From: a virus
Virus record (IMG/VR): IMGVR_UViG_3300005526_000006
Coordinates: 1 to 42,521 of that record
Reading direction: 5' to 3' (one strand)
DNA: 42,521 nt
Shown: one piece after another, positions 8,657-16,421 of the stretch
How the letters are laid out: each line of letters begins with the position of its first letter
Numbering within the stretch: the first letter of the stretch is position 1
Notes under the pieces: model-generated
What the model was told of the DNA's origin: nothing
What the model saw: only the letters and a program-made list of their open reading frames with translations
The model's database searches: none
Position numbers and translations under genes: made by a program

Positions 8657-9271
8657 ATGGCCCAGTTAGATTTCTATTTCGACGTTGACCGACGGCAACG
8701 TGTCAGGAGTTCATCCGACTCCTCGATTGTGGCAATGCCGCCGTTTGCCCTTGGAGATACTTACGCGATACGGATTCACCCCCTCCAGCCGACAGGTCAA
8801 ACCATTGGAACCATTTACGCGCCGATTTTAACGGCTGGAAAGACTATCGAGTTTGCCGTCGGTAATCTTGGCGGCGGCGGCGGCGGGCCTTACGCGAGTC
8901 AATACGTGTGGACTGGGAATGACGCCAACGCAAGCGACCCGTTTTTCTATGCCGACGTTTCGTTTAACACGACCGAAATGACGACGTTGCTGACGAATGA
9001 GGAGACAGCTAGGAAATACCTTCAAATCATCCTCAACGACGGCACTCCCAAAACCATCTTCCAAGACCAGGTCACACTCACGAGCGCGGTCATCATTGGA
9101 ACGCCGCCCTCTGCAACACCCGGGCAAACGTGGGCCACAATGGAAACTGTTCGCGCCTTGCTGCAAAACATCACGACAAAGAGCGTGACGATTGAAAGCC
9201 CGGATGGCACGCACAGCCGACGCTTGTCAGAAGAAAACGACGGAACGCCATTGGATACGCAGTCCCCATGA
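8657..9271 (+). CDS. Upper tail-fibre/baseplate protein (putative)
   Basis: The 204-residue product starts at ATG 8657, preceded by GGAGG and, 24 bases upstream, by TTGACA. An open frame extending back to 8534 overlaps the previous gene and is ignored. The N-terminal 60 residues resemble the fibre-anchoring domains of tail proteins (MAQLDFYFDVDRR, then GDTYAIRIHPLQP). A Gly-run hinge (GGGGGG) occurs near residue 76. Its end overlaps the start of the first signal-peptide gene by ATGA, so a cytosolic tail protein is directly coupled to an exported one. Confidence 0.55.
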   Translation: MAQLDFYFDVDRRQRVRSSSDSSIVAMPPFALGDTYAIRIHPLQPTGQTIGTIYAPILTAGKTIEFAVGNLGGGGGGPYASQYVWTGNDANASDPFFYADVSFNTTEMTTLLTNEETARKYLQIILNDGTPKTIFQDQVTLTSAVIIGTPPSATPGQTWATMETVRALLQNITTKSVTIESPDGTHSRRLSEENDGTPLDTQSP

Positions 9272-10260
9272 ACCGATTAGCCATCATCCTGTTTTTTGTT
9301 TGCTTCGGCGCATTGGCCGCCTCAGTCCCGGTGAACGTCCGTTACGATTTCTCGGACTTCACGCTCAACGCTCAAGGCGTGCGGCGAATCAACATCACGC
9401 CGATAAATGCGCCAATGGTTTATACCAACATCATCTCTGGGGACCGGCTCAGTTTCACCAACAATTCAAGCGGCGCGCTGATAGTCACAAACCTTGTAGC
9501 GCCTGGAAGCTATGAGGTGGATTTCGTCGGCAGATTTCAAACGCTGAGTTTCACAAACACTTTCCCGGAAACAAATGCGGGCGTGACGCTGAACGCGAAG
9601 GATTTCATCTCGGCGCCCACGAACACGCCAACTGGGGCGGTCGCTTATTCGATGGCTTCGGCTGATGCGCGGTTTGCCCCAATTTCGGGAGGCCCGCAGG
9701 TATGGACCAATGACGGAGCTCTAATCAAATTATCATCGGACGCAAACGTTCCCCCTGCCGTATTAGTTGATACCAATTCCAGCAAAATCGAGATCAATGC
9801 CGCCGATGCCAGTTCATCTTCGTTCTTTTACGCCCGCACGAGGGATTCTGGTTCTGGGTTTCAAGCCTCAACCACGGACAGCATAAACGGAAATACATTC
9901 GTTTCGACGCACTATACCTATACGACGGGCACCAATGGCGTTATGGCGTTTGCGCAGTATGAAGGCTCGTCTCTATTTACCCTGCTTGACCCCGCCCAGG
10001 ACAACGGGGATGCCCCCTATGTTTTCGACACCATTTCACCGGCGACGCACGGAGCGGTCCTGGCGGATTTTCGGCTGGGCAGAGCTTCTAAAATAACCTT
10101 TGGCACAAATGGGAATATCACACTCGCTGGAACCACCAACCAGATTATTTTTGGCGGGACGAACACCGCCCCGGTGGGTTCCGCAACGACTCCGACAAAA
10201 TGGATCTCCGTTCGAGTCCAAGGCGAATCCACCGTCTACCGACTACCGCTTTACCAGTAA
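9268..10260 (+). CDS. Tail-fibre-like protein with a Sec signal peptide
   Basis: The 330-residue product begins with MNRLAIILFFVCFGALAAS, a signal peptide with an AXA site near residue 18. The mature part is rich in Asn, Thr, Ser and Gly and has fibre hallmarks: AYSMASADARFAP (about residues 126-138) and a C-terminal KWISVRVQGESTVYRLPLYQ, like the tip of trimeric phage fibres. A virion fibre should not be exported, so this is either a surface-displayed protein or a fibre with an unusual route. It is coupled to the previous gene by ATGA. Confidence 0.75.
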   Translation: MNRLAIILFFVCFGALAASVPVNVRYDFSDFTLNAQGVRRINITPINAPMVYTNIISGDRLSFTNNSSGALIVTNLVAPGSYEVDFVGRFQTLSFTNTFPETNAGVTLNAKDFISAPTNTPTGAVAYSMASADARFAPISGGPQVWTNDGALIKLSSDANVPPAVLVDTNSSKIEINAADASSSSFFYARTRDSGSGFQASTTDSINGNTFVSTHYTYTTGTNGVMAFAQYEGSSLFTLLDPAQDNGDAPYVFDTISPATHGAVLADFRLGRASKITFGTNGNITLAGTTNQIIFGGTNTAPVGSATTPTKWISVRVQGESTVYRLPLYQ

Positions 10261-10271
10261 CAGAATCATTT

Positions 10272-11003
10272 ATGAACAAATCCAAAATGCTTTTTCTTGC
10301 AGCCCTTTCCATCGCGCTTCTTGCCCGGGCCGAAGATATAAACCGCACCTTGAGATTCCGCAGTGGGGGCGCAATTACGATGGACACGACCGCCAGCATT
10401 GCGGACGAGGACGGAAATTGGACGCTTAGCAGCTCCACGCTGAAGTCTCTGGCAGGCCAAAGCGCAACGACCTTCAGCGGAGGCGTCACCGATACAAACT
10501 CGACCACCGGCAGCTATACGCTGATTCGGGCTGGCTGGTTCGTTGCAAGTAACGCGGTAACCGGAAGCTTTCTCTATTACACAAACGGTTCTCTGCTTAT
10601 TAGCAACGCCGTCACCGGGAAATATTTGCTTTCAACCAACGGCACGGTCACGGCTACCGGAACGACTAACTTCCTTTCTGGCAACTTGCAAATCGGCGGC
10701 ACCTATTACGGAAACGCAAGCCAGCAGACCAATAATGTCAGCACGCAGGCGGCCAATTACCCCATAACCATCGCTGACAGCTACATCCTGTTATCTGCAG
10801 CCCATAGCGCCACGCTACCAACGGCAGTCGGCATACCCGGAAAGGTTTTCACAATCCTTTGCACTGGCAACGGAACAAACGCGATTTTAACCACCAGCGC
10901 ACAGACAATCAACGGCGCGACCTCATGGACGAACACGGCGCAATATAAATTTACCAGCGTGGTTTCTGATAATGCGAACTGGTGGGTTACAGGCCAGAAC
11001 TAA
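10272..11003 (+). CDS. Secreted fibre/spike-type protein with a phage C-terminal knob domain
   Basis: The 243-residue product starts at ATG 10272 with MNKSKMLFLAALSIALLARA and a cleavage site at ARA/E. The middle has short repeats of NAVTGxx and TNG. The last 75 residues (PITIADSYILLSAAHSATLP through the final YKFTSVVSDNANWWVTGQN) match a C-terminal domain common in phage tail spikes. The signal peptide plus a classic spike tip is the unusual combination. It follows the previous stop by 11 bp. Confidence 0.75.
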   Translation: MNKSKMLFLAALSIALLARAEDINRTLRFRSGGAITMDTTASIADEDGNWTLSSSTLKSLAGQSATTFSGGVTDTNSTTGSYTLIRAGWFVASNAVTGSFLYYTNGSLLISNAVTGKYLLSTNGTVTATGTTNFLSGNLQIGGTYYGNASQQTNNVSTQAANYPITIADSYILLSAAHSATLPTAVGIPGKVFTILCTGNGTNAILTTSAQTINGATSWTNTAQYKFTSVVSDNANWWVTGQN

Positions 11004-12317
11004 ATGAGGCGACTACTCTCAATCCTGATTCTCTGTCTCGCCTGCCTTTCGGCGGGCGCATCGACATTCATCACGGCAACGGTTGCTCTGACTAACACGA
11101 TTTGGGGAACGTCCAATTACAACACCCTTACGGTGAACGGCAATACGCGCCACTTCACAAACCAAGTTGCGGACGCATCGACTCAGATTCTCACCAACAC
11201 AACGCAATCTGGAAGCGCGGCGAATCTCCTAAACCAGATTGCCACGTTTCCATTCTCCGGTGTCGGCCTGGGTCAAACCGCGGCAACGAATGTCGTTTTG
11301 AAATCGGCGGCGGATACCGCCCTAACGGTTTCCGTGTCCTCCGGGTGGGCCACCGTGGCCTACGTCACGAATAGCTTTGGGACAAATATCTCAGTCGTTG
11401 TTCCGGACGTTTATACGCCACAGCAAAAAACTAACGTCTATAGCGGTTTGATGGCCGACATCAACTCCGACGCTGACACAAATAGGCTCGCGGTTAGCAA
11501 GCTGCCGGCAAATATCGGCAGCACCAACCCGGTTTTCCACGGATCGGCGACTGTGACCAACGACGGCTCCGGGAGCGCGGTGGTAATCACCGGCAGCAAT
11601 GTGACGGCGCAGTCATTCACCGCGACCGGCACCGGAACAAATCTCATCGGCCTCTCGCGCATTACCAACGTTGCCGGGGGCCATTTCCTTTTCCAGCCGA
11701 CGGGTGGGCCTATTACCAACAATGACGACGCCTCGGTCTTTACCAATCTTCCTCTGGTCACGAGCTTCGATGTTCCAGCCTCTGAGTTGTTCTCAAACAA
11801 TATCGGGGACGGCGCGACTCTTAGTTTCGGCGCTTTCGGGTGTATTACCAACGTCGGCCAAGGCGCGATCTTGTGGCACACGAACGGGACATCGGCGGTG
11901 ACCAATACCGTCAGGTTTAGGAAGTCGTTGCCATGGGATTGGGACGGCGGAACCGTGAAGGTCGGCATCGTCTCTGTGTGCTCCGGGACCAACTCAGTCT
12001 TGGCGACCAATCTGGTTTACGCTGCGAGGGCCGCGGCGATACCGTTTGGAACAGGGCTAACAACCCCGACATTCGGAAGCCTTGCCAGAGTCACCAACAA
12101 CGTCGCCATAGGTGCCTGGACAAACGGCGTTGAGGGAATTACGGCCGCCTTGACCGTCGGCGGTTCACCGTCAGCAACAAATGGAATCCTTTGGGAAATC
12201 CAACGGCATGGTGGCGACGGTGGGGATACAGAGACGAATTACGACGCCTTCATTTTGCGGCTGCGGGTTTACTACAAGTCCAACACTCGAACCAATTTCC
12301 CCGCGTCCAGCCCATGA
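11004..12317 (+). CDS. Secreted fibre-like protein, Asn/Thr-rich
   Basis: The 437-residue product begins with MRRLLSILILCLACLSAGA, cut probably at AGA/S. The mature chain is rich in Thr, Asn, Gly and Val with TNG/TNN turns, as in beta-helical or trimeric fibres; residues 170-220 include the fibre-like GTGTNLIGLS motif. It directly follows the previous stop and is coupled to the LamG gene by ATGA at 12314. Likely role: host-surface binding, either on the virion or displayed on lysogens. Confidence 0.7.
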   Translation: MRRLLSILILCLACLSAGASTFITATVALTNTIWGTSNYNTLTVNGNTRHFTNQVADASTQILTNTTQSGSAANLLNQIATFPFSGVGLGQTAATNVVLKSAADTALTVSVSSGWATVAYVTNSFGTNISVVVPDVYTPQQKTNVYSGLMADINSDADTNRLAVSKLPANIGSTNPVFHGSATVTNDGSGSAVVITGSNVTAQSFTATGTGTNLIGLSRITNVAGGHFLFQPTGGPITNNDDASVFTNLPLVTSFDVPASELFSNNIGDGATLSFGAFGCITNVGQGAILWHTNGTSAVTNTVRFRKSLPWDWDGGTVKVGIVSVCSGTNSVLATNLVYAARAAAIPFGTGLTTPTFGSLARVTNNVAIGAWTNGVEGITAALTVGGSPSATNGILWEIQRHGGDGGDTETNYDAFILRLRVYYKSNTRTNFPASSP

Positions 12318-13114
12318 GGATTCTGCTCGCACTCATCGTCTCGGCGCTATCGCTGCACGCTCAGAGCATTTTCACTTCCGGTGTTTTTTCTTCCGTCATC
12401 ACCCCCGGCGGCCCTGCAGCCGGTGGCGGCGGCGCTCCTGGCGACGGCTACGAGTCCAGCCTGTTCGCTTATTATGCCTGCGAGGATTCAGGTAACACCG
12501 GCCTGCACGACTCAACCGCGGGGGCTCGCAATTGGAGCCTTTACTCTGGCAGCCAAACCGGAGCCGACGCTACTGGAAAAATCGGCCAAGGATACACCTT
12601 TGGCCTTGGAAGTCCGACGCTGGACTTCCGCTATGGATCATCAACGGCTTTCAATTTTTCTCCCGGTCACAGCTTCACGCTGCGATTTTGGATAAAGACC
12701 AGTGCGACCGGAGCCAATGACAACCTGATTGGCCCAGCCGGACCGTGGGAAGTGCTTTTTGGAAGTCCACCCAGCGGAGGGGACAGCAAGATTGATTTCC
12801 AACTGAACGGCGCGAGTTTGAGCTTCGACCTGGTGAGCACCGCGATTGGCGATGGCAACTGGCATGAAATCTTTTGCTGGTTCGACCTTGGCAGCGGCGT
12901 GGCCGGTATTCAGGTGGACAATAATTCTCCAACAACACAATCGAGCGTCGATATGTATGACCCGGGCAGTGGTCAATTTTTTGATTTCAACGGGACTCCC
13001 GGAACCTTGCTCACACTTGACGAGATTGCGTTTTGGGATAATTACGTGCTCACCTCCGGTGACCGGACATTCGACTGGAATGGCGGCGATGGAGAGGGAT
13101 TCCCCCTGCCATGA
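12314..13114 (+). CDS. Secreted LamG/concanavalin-like lectin protein
   Basis: The 266-residue product starts at ATG 12314 (ATGA overlap), not at the longer upstream frame. MRILLALIVSALSLHA is the signal peptide. A Gly-rich linker (GGGGAPGDG) leads to a LamG-like jelly roll from about residue 47: LFAYYACEDSGN, FTLRFWIKT near residue 120, and GNWHEIFCWFD near 183, ending with LTLDEIAFWDN. Such domains bind carbohydrates, so it probably binds cell-surface or matrix glycans. It is part of the coupled signal-peptide run. Confidence 0.75.
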   Translation: MRILLALIVSALSLHAQSIFTSGVFSSVITPGGPAAGGGGAPGDGYESSLFAYYACEDSGNTGLHDSTAGARNWSLYSGSQTGADATGKIGQGYTFGLGSPTLDFRYGSSTAFNFSPGHSFTLRFWIKTSATGANDNLIGPAGPWEVLFGSPPSGGDSKIDFQLNGASLSFDLVSTAIGDGNWHEIFCWFDLGSGVAGIQVDNNSPTTQSSVDMYDPGSGQFFDFNGTPGTLLTLDEIAFWDNYVLTSGDRTFDWNGGDGEGFPLP

Positions 13115-13368
13115 AAACCGCCGCACTCCTCATCTTATCCGGCATCGTGATGGACCTTGGCGCATCCAATCCGATAACCGTTACGCTTGACCAGCCGCCC
13201 GACGGCAGCGTTATTTCAAACACCGTCACTCTGTCAGCAACTCCGTTTAGCAGCGCGGCTCCGATTGTGCGCGTCGAATACTACTTGGACGGGACGAACT
13301 TAATCGCCACGGCTACCAATCCGATTCCACCGCCTCAAAGTTTGAATCTAACCGTAATATCACAATGA
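13111..13368 (+). CDS. Small secreted Ig-like domain protein
   Basis: The 85-residue product has a short signal peptide (MKTAALLILSGIVMDLGA/S) and a single bacterial Ig-like domain: ITVTLDQPPDGSVISNTVTL followed by VRVEYYLDGTNLIATATNP. Such domains usually occur in large secreted Verrucomicrobiota proteins; here one stands alone. It is joined by ATGA overlaps at both ends (13111 and 13365). It could be a separable module of a surface assembly with its neighbours. Confidence 0.7.
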   Translation: MKTAALLILSGIVMDLGASNPITVTLDQPPDGSVISNTVTLSATPFSSAAPIVRVEYYLDGTNLIATATNPIPPPQSLNLTVISQ

Positions 13369-13877
13369 AAACAAAACTGACCCTCCTATCCCTTATCTGC
13401 TTCGCACTCAATCTGGCCGGCGCACAGCAATTCCTTTTCCCTAGCAATTCCCCACCCGTTATTCAACTCGCGTGGAATCCAAGCCCGTCGCCAAACATCA
13501 CGAATTATTCGATTTACACCGGAGTCGGCCCGCGGCAATACACGAACCGTCTGGCCTTTGGAACATCAACCGGCGCCACAATAACACTACCGGCCCGCGG
13601 GGTGACTTTCTACTTCACCGTTACGGCGTGGGCCAGTGGACAGGAAAGCGATTTCTCGAACGAGGTTTCATTCACGCCCGCCAGTGTTCCAAGCGCGCCG
13701 ACGATGAAGCCGCTTGTCGTCCTAACGGTTCAGAAATCAGTATCCGGCCAAGGCACATTTGCTGATACCCAGATGACCTACAGCGATGACCCGGGCGGGC
13801 CTGAAGCATTTTACCGGCTGAAGGTGGACCGTGGGTTTGCGCTGACACTTACTCCGCCACCGATGCCGCACAAATAA
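13365..13877 (+). CDS. Secreted fibronectin type III domain protein
   Basis: The 170-residue product has a signal peptide (MKTKLTLLSLICFALNLAGA/Q) and one FN3 domain from about residue 30: IQLAWNPSPSPNITNYSIY, then VTFYFTVTAWASGQESDFSN, which strongly resembles FN3 domains of secreted Verrucomicrobiota proteins. The C-terminal 50 residues are unassigned. It is the last of six consecutive genes with signal peptides and overlaps the Ig-like gene by ATGA. Confidence 0.75.
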   Translation: MKTKLTLLSLICFALNLAGAQQFLFPSNSPPVIQLAWNPSPSPNITNYSIYTGVGPRQYTNRLAFGTSTGATITLPARGVTFYFTVTAWASGQESDFSNEVSFTPASVPSAPTMKPLVVLTVQKSVSGQGTFADTQMTYSDDPGGPEAFYRLKVDRGFALTLTPPPMPHK

Positions 13878-13890
13878 TGTTCATTCTCTT

Positions 13891-13953
13891 ATGCTCATAG
13901 TGGCGCTGATATTGGTTGATAATCTGTTCGCCATCTTCATCGAGGGAAAATGA
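13891..13953 (+). CDS. Possible 20-residue hydrophobic peptide
   Basis: ATG at 13891 opens a 20-codon frame encoding MLIVALILVDNLFAIFIEGK. It is strongly hydrophobic and ends with an ATGA overlap on the next gene, the same arrangement used throughout this operon. It may be a small membrane peptide or only a translational coupling leader. Size and lack of a Shine-Dalgarno keep confidence low. Confidence 0.35.
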   Translation: MLIVALILVDNLFAIFIEGK

Positions 13954-14243
13954 AGCCTGCGACAAAAGTTGCGTCCCGCTGCCCTTTTTGCGACGGAGCG
14001 AAACACCCCTGGCACATGAAGTGCCGCAAGTGTTACTCTCGGATTCGCAAGCGCATTCAAAGCAACCTTCAGAGCGCCTGCCTCATGTATTGGGCAATGG
14101 GCTTCACTGCGCGGGAAATAGCCCCGCGGTTAAAACTTTCCCCGAAAAGAATCCAGCAGGGGATCACCGAAGGTCAAGCCCGCCTAAGAATCTGGGGCCA
14201 AGCCAACATCACGCGCTGGGCGCTGAAAACCGGATTGATTTAA
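13950..14243 (+). CDS. Zinc-ribbon/LuxR-type HTH DNA-binding protein
   Basis: The 97-residue product has a small zinc ribbon at the N-terminus (CPFCDG at residues 11-16, CRKC near 25-28) and then a GerE/LuxR-type helix-turn-helix. The segment MGFTAREIAPRLKLSPKRIQ matches the recognition region, and the end (ITRWALKTGLI) matches the usual A-x-x-x-GLI terminus of NarL/LuxR regulators. It lies three bases before a stand-alone receiver domain, so the two may form a split response regulator. Likely role: transcription control of late or lysis genes. Confidence 0.7.
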   Translation: MKPATKVASRCPFCDGAKHPWHMKCRKCYSRIRKRIQSNLQSACLMYWAMGFTAREIAPRLKLSPKRIQQGITEGQARLRIWGQANITRWALKTGLI

Positions 14244-14246
14244 GCA

Positions 14247-14675
14247 ATGGCCGACACTGAATATTTCGATTACCGGAAAGCGGTGGAGAACATCGAGGGC
14301 ACCATTCGTGCGCTCCAACCGCCAAAGACGCTCCTCCTGGTGGACGATGACTCGGCTGACATTTTACTCACCTTGAAAATCCTCAACCTTTTCAACGTGA
14401 AAGTAACCGTCGCCCATAGTGGCGAAGAGGCAAGGGATACGATTCAGAACAAGAATTTTGATTTGGTTTTATTCGACCTGGTTATGCCGGGATTGGATGG
14501 GCTTGAATTTGCGTTAGGGGCGGCGGGCCTTATGCCCGGTGCAAGATTCATTTTAGTCACTGGCTATCCGTTGAGTCCCAAAGTGGAAGCGGTCCTGAGA
14601 CTGGGGGCGGTGATGTTGGCCAAACCTTTGACTCGTCAAAGTCTCGAACTGATCCTTCCACTTAAACCGCGATGA
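14247..14675 (+). CDS. CheY-like response regulator receiver domain
   Basis: The 142-residue protein is a single receiver domain with all key residues: the acidic cluster D33-D35, phosphoacceptor D77 (LFDLVMPGLDG), T105 in ILVTGYP and K126 in LAKPL. It has a roughly 25-residue N-terminal extension and no output domain. Receivers are phosphorylated by histidine kinases; none is encoded here, so a host kinase would be the donor. Neighbours are the LuxR-type HTH gene (3 bp upstream) and a membrane coiled-coil gene coupled by ATGA. This is unusual in a phage late region. Confidence 0.9.
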   Translation: MADTEYFDYRKAVENIEGTIRALQPPKTLLLVDDDSADILLTLKILNLFNVKVTVAHSGEEARDTIQNKNFDLVLFDLVMPGLDGLEFALGAAGLMPGARFILVTGYPLSPKVEAVLRLGAVMLAKPLTRQSLELILPLKPR

Positions 14676-14998
14676 ATGACCACACAATGGAACAGGCGCT
14701 CACGTCCATTGAGACGAGAGTGAAAAATCTGGAAGAAGCGCAATTAGAATTGAATCGCACCGGCACGGAGCTCCGCGTTGTGCTCGGCGGCGATCTCACC
14801 GGAAAGCCCGGAGTGCTGCAAAATCAGGTTAGAATGATAAACGCCCTATTCGACGAAAAGGAGGGCATCGTCCCGAGGTTGACGGCGATGGAACGCCGGG
14901 AACTCGAGCGCATGGGCTGGCTCAAGGGCGTTTATTTCGCTTGGTGCATACTTGGCGCAATCATCGGCTACCTCATCAGCCATTTCATCATCAAATAG
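14672..14998 (+). CDS. Coiled-coil protein with a C-terminal transmembrane helix (XhlA/holin-like)
   Basis: The 108-residue product has a heptad-like N-terminal helix (ALTSIETRVKNLEEAQLELN, residues 9-28), a charged middle, and one membrane helix at the end (VYFAWCILGAIIGYLISHF, about residues 87-105). This layout resembles XhlA-type lysis proteins and some holin partners. It is coupled to the receiver gene by ATGA and begins the likely lysis cassette. Confidence 0.6.
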   Translation: MNDHTMEQALTSIETRVKNLEEAQLELNRTGTELRVVLGGDLTGKPGVLQNQVRMINALFDEKEGIVPRLTAMERRELERMGWLKGVYFAWCILGAIIGYLISHFIIK

Positions 14999-15005
14999 CA
15001 AACTC

Positions 15006-15347
15006 ATGACAAATCGCACCCGCAAATGGATTCGCGCCGGCACGGAGGTTCTTATCCACGGCGGGACATCGGCCCTGATTTCATCAATCACCGCATCGCT
15101 GGTGGATTCGGATCACTTCCCGCTGTTCTCCATGCCGTTTCTGAAAATGTTCGGCGCGGGATTCATCGGCAACGGAGGAATCCGCTTTCTCCAATGGTGG
15201 CAGGCCAATCCGTTACCCCCTGACGGTGACACGGGGCAGATACTAGCCGATGGCGGGTCGCTCGTTCCGCAACAAGTAATTTCCCTCAATCCTCTAGCTA
15301 AAGTTCAAACCATGTCCGTGCCAATCGAGGCAAACAAACCGCAGTAA
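15006..15347 (+). CDS. Small membrane protein, holin candidate
   Basis: The 113-residue product starts at ATG 15006 (a longer frame from 14952 overlaps the previous gene). Two weakly hydrophobic helices are visible, TSALISSITASLV near residue 20 and FLKMFGAGFIGNGGIRFLQWW near residue 46, followed by a hydrophilic tail with Pro and Gln. Its place between a coiled-coil/TM protein and another small membrane protein suggests a holin or membrane lysis factor. No family is recognised. Confidence 0.5.
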   Translation: MTNRTRKWIRAGTEVLIHGGTSALISSITASLVDSDHFPLFSMPFLKMFGAGFIGNGGIRFLQWWQANPLPPDGDTGQILADGGSLVPQQVISLNPLAKVQTMSVPIEANKPQ

Positions 15348-15365
15348 AACGAAAGGAAAATCAAA

Positions 15366-15530
15366 ATGTCAATCGGACTTTTGTTTTGGGTGATAATGAT
15401 TATCGGACTCCTGTTCGGCATCTATACCAATCGGGCCAATCCAATGCAATGGGCTGGCAATAACCTCGTGCTCTGGATTCTCCTAGCACTTTTAGGCTGG
15501 GCTGTTTTCGGTCCAGCGATCCACCGTTAA
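15366..15530 (+). CDS. 54-residue double-spanning membrane protein
   Basis: ATG at 15366, preceded by AAAGGA about 10 bases upstream, opens a 54-codon frame. The product has two hydrophobic helices, SIGLLFWVIMIIGLLFG (residues 2-18) and LVLWILLALLGWAVFG (residues 34-49), separated by a short polar loop with ANPMQW. It lies within the lysis-type cassette and may be a holin or antiholin. Confidence 0.65.
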   Translation: MSIGLLFWVIMIIGLLFGIYTNRANPMQWAGNNLVLWILLALLGWAVFGPAIHR

Positions 15531-15554
15531 ACCACCAATTAAAAATACACAGCA

Positions 15555-16043
15555 ATGAAACAAGCACTCGCACTATTAACACTCACCGCCCTGCTCGCCG
15601 CCGGCTGCGCGTTCAAGAAAAACACCGAAGTCACCGGCAACCCCGGCCACGGCTACACCACGAACACCACTTGGACCGTGAATACCAACATCCTGGCGCT
15701 AGATTGCGCGGCGGCGCAGGTAGCAACAGCCATCGCGGTAAACACCACCATTAACGCAACGCACAATGACGCGGGCGTAATATCAGCGCTGAAGAATGCA
15801 CAGGTCGCACTTGGCGGCATACTCAACGGGACCAATCCGCAGACCACGCAGACCGTCATTGAATTGCTGAAGGCTCAAGGCAATCCCGCGCTGACCCAAC
15901 AGGTAACGATGCTTATCGAGTCGCTGAGTGCGGCAGAGCAACAGCTATTGATGAAGTATGGCGCGAGCACTGGAGGCCAAGTCGCTATTGCGATGACGCA
16001 GGCGGTTTACTCTGGGCTGACGGTGGGATTGTCGGGGCATTAA
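15555..16043 (+). CDS. Lipoprotein of unknown function (o-spanin candidate)
   Basis: The 162-residue product starts with MKQALALLTLTALLAAGC, a signal peptide ending in the lipobox LAAGC, so C18 is probably lipid-modified. The mature part is Thr/Asn/Ala/Gln-rich and mostly helical, with an amphipathic segment QTTQTVIELLKAQGNPAL. Its position after the holin candidates fits a role at the outer membrane at lysis, but it is longer than classic o-spanins. It immediately precedes a second lipoprotein. Confidence 0.65.
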   Translation: MKQALALLTLTALLAAGCAFKKNTEVTGNPGHGYTTNTTWTVNTNILALDCAAAQVATAIAVNTTINATHNDAGVISALKNAQVALGGILNGTNPQTTQTVIELLKAQGNPALTQQVTMLIESLSAAEQQLLMKYGASTGGQVAIAMTQAVYSGLTVGLSGH

Positions 16044-16418
16044 ATGGAATCCAATTGGAATCTAATCGGATTCTGTTTGGCATGCCTGGTCCTATGCGGC
16101 TGCGCCGTGCCCCATCGCGCCGCAATCACAACCCGCGAGCTGCGCACCTACCAAGGCCGCGATGATGGCCTGTTAGCGATTGAAACATGGACCGACACTG
16201 AAAAGGGCGGCGGGTGGTTTCTGCTCACGACGAGTGACGTTCAATCCCTCTCCGCGATTCACACTAACCAGAATGCGCTCGGAGGCGGCAGCGTTTTTAA
16301 CGCTGGTCCGATTAGGATCAAAGTGGACCAGGCAACGGGACAAATCATCGAGGCCAGCGGGAGTGCCGTTGGGAATATAGTGGGCGAGGCGCTGAGGAAG
16401 GCGGTCGGTGTTCCTTAA
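16044..16418 (+). CDS. Second lipoprotein of unknown function
   Basis: The 124-residue product begins with MESNWNLIGFCLACLVLCGC; LVLCGC is a lipobox with the modified Cys at residue 20. The rest is a small mixed fold with GWFLLTTSDVQSLS near residue 57. It abuts the first lipoprotein. Two lipoproteins in one lysis region may mean one outer-membrane spanin plus one exclusion or surface protein, but neither is recognised by motif. Confidence 0.65.
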   Translation: MESNWNLIGFCLACLVLCGCAVPHRAAITTRELRTYQGRDDGLLAIETWTDTEKGGGWFLLTTSDVQSLSAIHTNQNALGGGSVFNAGPIRIKVDQATGQIIEASGSAVGNIVGEALRKAVGVP

Positions 16419-16421
16419 TTT

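Noticed and set aside
11438-12010. 190-codon minus-strand frame within the fibre gene
   Set aside because: Shadow of a Thr/Asn-rich gene on the plus strand; no start signal and no domain pattern.
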